From NCBI GenBank assembly GCA_017549805.1, contig JAFYNJ010000025.1, forward strand, positions 1-60,113: a stretch of 60,113 bases of DNA, given 5' to 3'. Below are positions 59,364-60,113 of this stretch, piece by piece. How positions within the stretch are numbered: the first letter of the stretch is position 1; each line of letters opens with the position of its first letter. The notes under the pieces are model-generated. The model was not told the DNA's origin. It ran no database searches and was given only the letters and a program-made list of their open reading frames with translations. The stretch is from Bacteroidales bacterium (lineage in GTDB: Bacteria; Bacteroidota; Bacteroidia; Bacteroidales; F082). Position numbers and translations under genes: made by a program.

Positions 59364-59395
59364 CTCCTAACTCCTAACTGCTAACTCCTAACTAA
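59361..59395 (+). repeat. TAACTCC heptamer array after the CoA-transferase gene
   Basis: Units TAACTCC (twice), TAACTGC, TAACTCC, TAACTAA. The first three bases are the stop codon of the CoA-transferase gene, and the array fills nearly the whole 37-nt gap to kal. Confidence 0.85.
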
Positions 59396-59400
59396 ACAAA

Positions 59401-59790
59401 ATGGAATACAGAACAAAGATCAGACTTCGCATGAGTGCGAAGGATGCCCACTATGGTGGCAATTTGGTTGACGGCGCCCACATGGTTCACCTCTTCGGTG
59501 ACGTGGCTACCGAGCTTTTGATTATGCGTGACGGCGACGAAGGCCTGTTCTGCGCATACGACATGATTGAATTCAAGGCCCCTGTCTATGCAGGCGATTT
59601 CATCGAAGCCGAAGGTTGGATCGACCGCGAAGGCAACACCTCTCGCCACATGATGTTTGAGGCCCGCAAGGTGGCCGTCGCTCGTCCCGACATCTCCCCG
59701 TCGGCCGCCGACGAACTGGATGAGCCCATCCTGGTTTGCCGCGCTTCGGGAACCTGCGTAACTCCTAAGGATTGTCAACGTAAGAAATAG
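59401..59790 (+). CDS. kal: 3-aminobutyryl-CoA ammonia-lyase
   Basis: A 129-residue hot-dog fold protein matching Kal of lysine fermentation: [39 protein letters not shown] and [20 protein letters not shown]. It removes ammonia from 3-aminobutyryl-CoA to give crotonyl-CoA, which leads on to butyrate. The next gene encodes Kce and the previous one a CoA-transferase subunit, the expected pathway companions. It is followed by a large inverted repeat in the spacer. Confidence 0.9.
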   Translation: MEYRTKIRLRMSAKDAHYGGNLVDGAHMVHLFGDVATELLIMRDGDEGLFCAYDMIEFKAPVYAGDFIEAEGWIDREGNTSRHMMFEARKVAVARPDISPSAADELDEPILVCRASGTCVTPKDCQRKK

Positions 59791-59797
59791 TCAAGTT

Positions 59798-59898
59798 GGA
59801 TTGCTTCGTCGCTGCGCTCCTCGCAATGACGTACCCGACACTAAAAAGGACAAAGGGCGCTTTGCGTCATTGCGAGGGAGGAACGACCGAAGCAATCC
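59798..59898. repeat. 101-nt inverted repeat between kal and kce
   Basis: Two 34-nt arms (59798-59831 and 59865-59898), each beginning or ending with the GGATTGCTTCG/CGAAGCAATCC type sequence, pair across a 33-nt loop. The same arm occurs at 54643-54676. The right arm ends 20 nt before the kce ATG, so the hairpin would form in the operon mRNA. Confidence 0.85.
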
Positions 59899-59918
59899 AT
59901 AAAAACCAATAAAAGAAA

Positions 59919-60113
59919 ATGGATAAACTGATCATCACTGCCGCCATCTGCGGCGCAGAAGTCACCAAGGAACAGAATCCTAACGTGCCTTATACCGTTG
60001 AGGAGATCGTGCGCGAGGCCAAGTCGGCCGTCGACGCCGGTGCCGCCATCGTGCACCTGCACGTCCGCTGGGACGACGGCACGCCCACCCAGGACCGTGG
60101 CCGTTTCCAAGAG
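59919..60113 (+). CDS. kce: 3-keto-5-aminohexanoate cleavage enzyme, 5' part
   Basis: The first 65 codons of a BKACE-family enzyme, cut by the window edge. LIITAAICGAEVTKEQNP and AVDAGAAIVHLHVRWDDG contain the zinc-binding His-x-His (HLH, about residues 48-50) near the N-terminus. Kce condenses 3-keto-5-aminohexanoate with acetyl-CoA to give acetoacetate and 3-aminobutyryl-CoA, the substrate of Kal encoded just upstream. Confidence 0.88.
   Translation, partial: MDKLIITAAICGAEVTKEQNPNVPYTVEEIVREAKSAVDAGAAIVHLHVRWDDGTPTQDRGRFQE

Overview
The window looks like chromosomal DNA of an anaerobic gut- or oral-type Bacteroidales. This is supported by several TAnnTTTG -7 promoter boxes, some paired with a TTTG/TTG box 19-20 nt upstream, by the near absence of Shine-Dalgarno sites, by Bacteroidetes-typical families (single-RRM RNA-binding protein, DUF5618-like protein, radical SAM/lipoprotein pair, CarboxypepD-like outer-membrane barrel) and by the start of a lysine-fermentation operon at the right end. 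No phage, IS element, rRNA or CRISPR array was seen. There is one tRNA (Arg-UCU).

Layout. 14-1222 is a LYS1/saccharopine-dehydrogenase-like gene. 1287-20895 reads as one long plus-strand cell-surface polymer locus. It opens with a STAS/histidine-kinase-like ATPase and a DUF4325-like partner, followed by a Wzx-type flippase and an AT-rich block of three ATP-grasp ligases around a CapA-like protein. Next comes a run of small-acid enzymes: TIM-barrel protein, citrate-lyase-like lyase, aldo-keto reductase, MmgE/PrpD protein, phosphonopyruvate-decarboxylase-like enzyme, secreted NlpC/P60-like hydrolase and the two halves of a class I fumarase/tartrate dehydratase. It ends with a DegT aminotransferase, a frame-broken mannose-1-phosphate guanylyltransferase, a lipoprotein and an initiating sugar-phosphate transferase. 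No conventional glycosyltransferase is visible, so amide-bond ligases may do part of the assembly or decoration.

20916-25011 holds sbcD-sbcC. Converging on it is a minus-strand operon (34837-25023): deaminase, lipoprotein with two CVYG motifs, radical SAM/SPASM enzyme and a 2552-residue cyclic beta-1,2-glucan-synthase-like protein, the last three translationally overlapped. 34907-43218 carries an SDR, a four-gene minus operon (flavodoxin-lipoprotein, thioesterase, outer-membrane barrel, HD protein), a lipoprotein and the pseudouridine-catabolism pair psuK-psuG. 43335-58516 is mostly housekeeping: secreted protein, tRNA-Arg, RRM protein, MalY/PatB lyase, ligA, thioesterase, secreted GH2 beta-galactosidase, arginine deiminase, prolyl-tRNA editing protein, uvrA, an ECF-like sigma factor and a 64-residue protein. 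58713 to the right edge is a CoA-transferase alpha subunit, kal and the 5' end of kce.

The most striking feature is a dispersed set of degenerate heptanucleotide tandem arrays at eleven places, in intergenic DNA and inside coding sequences, usually in frame. In manC a 7-bp array sits exactly where the reading frame is lost, and one extra unit would restore it. That makes it a candidate phase-variation switch in a surface-polysaccharide gene. A similar array lies in frame in the neighbouring aminotransferase.
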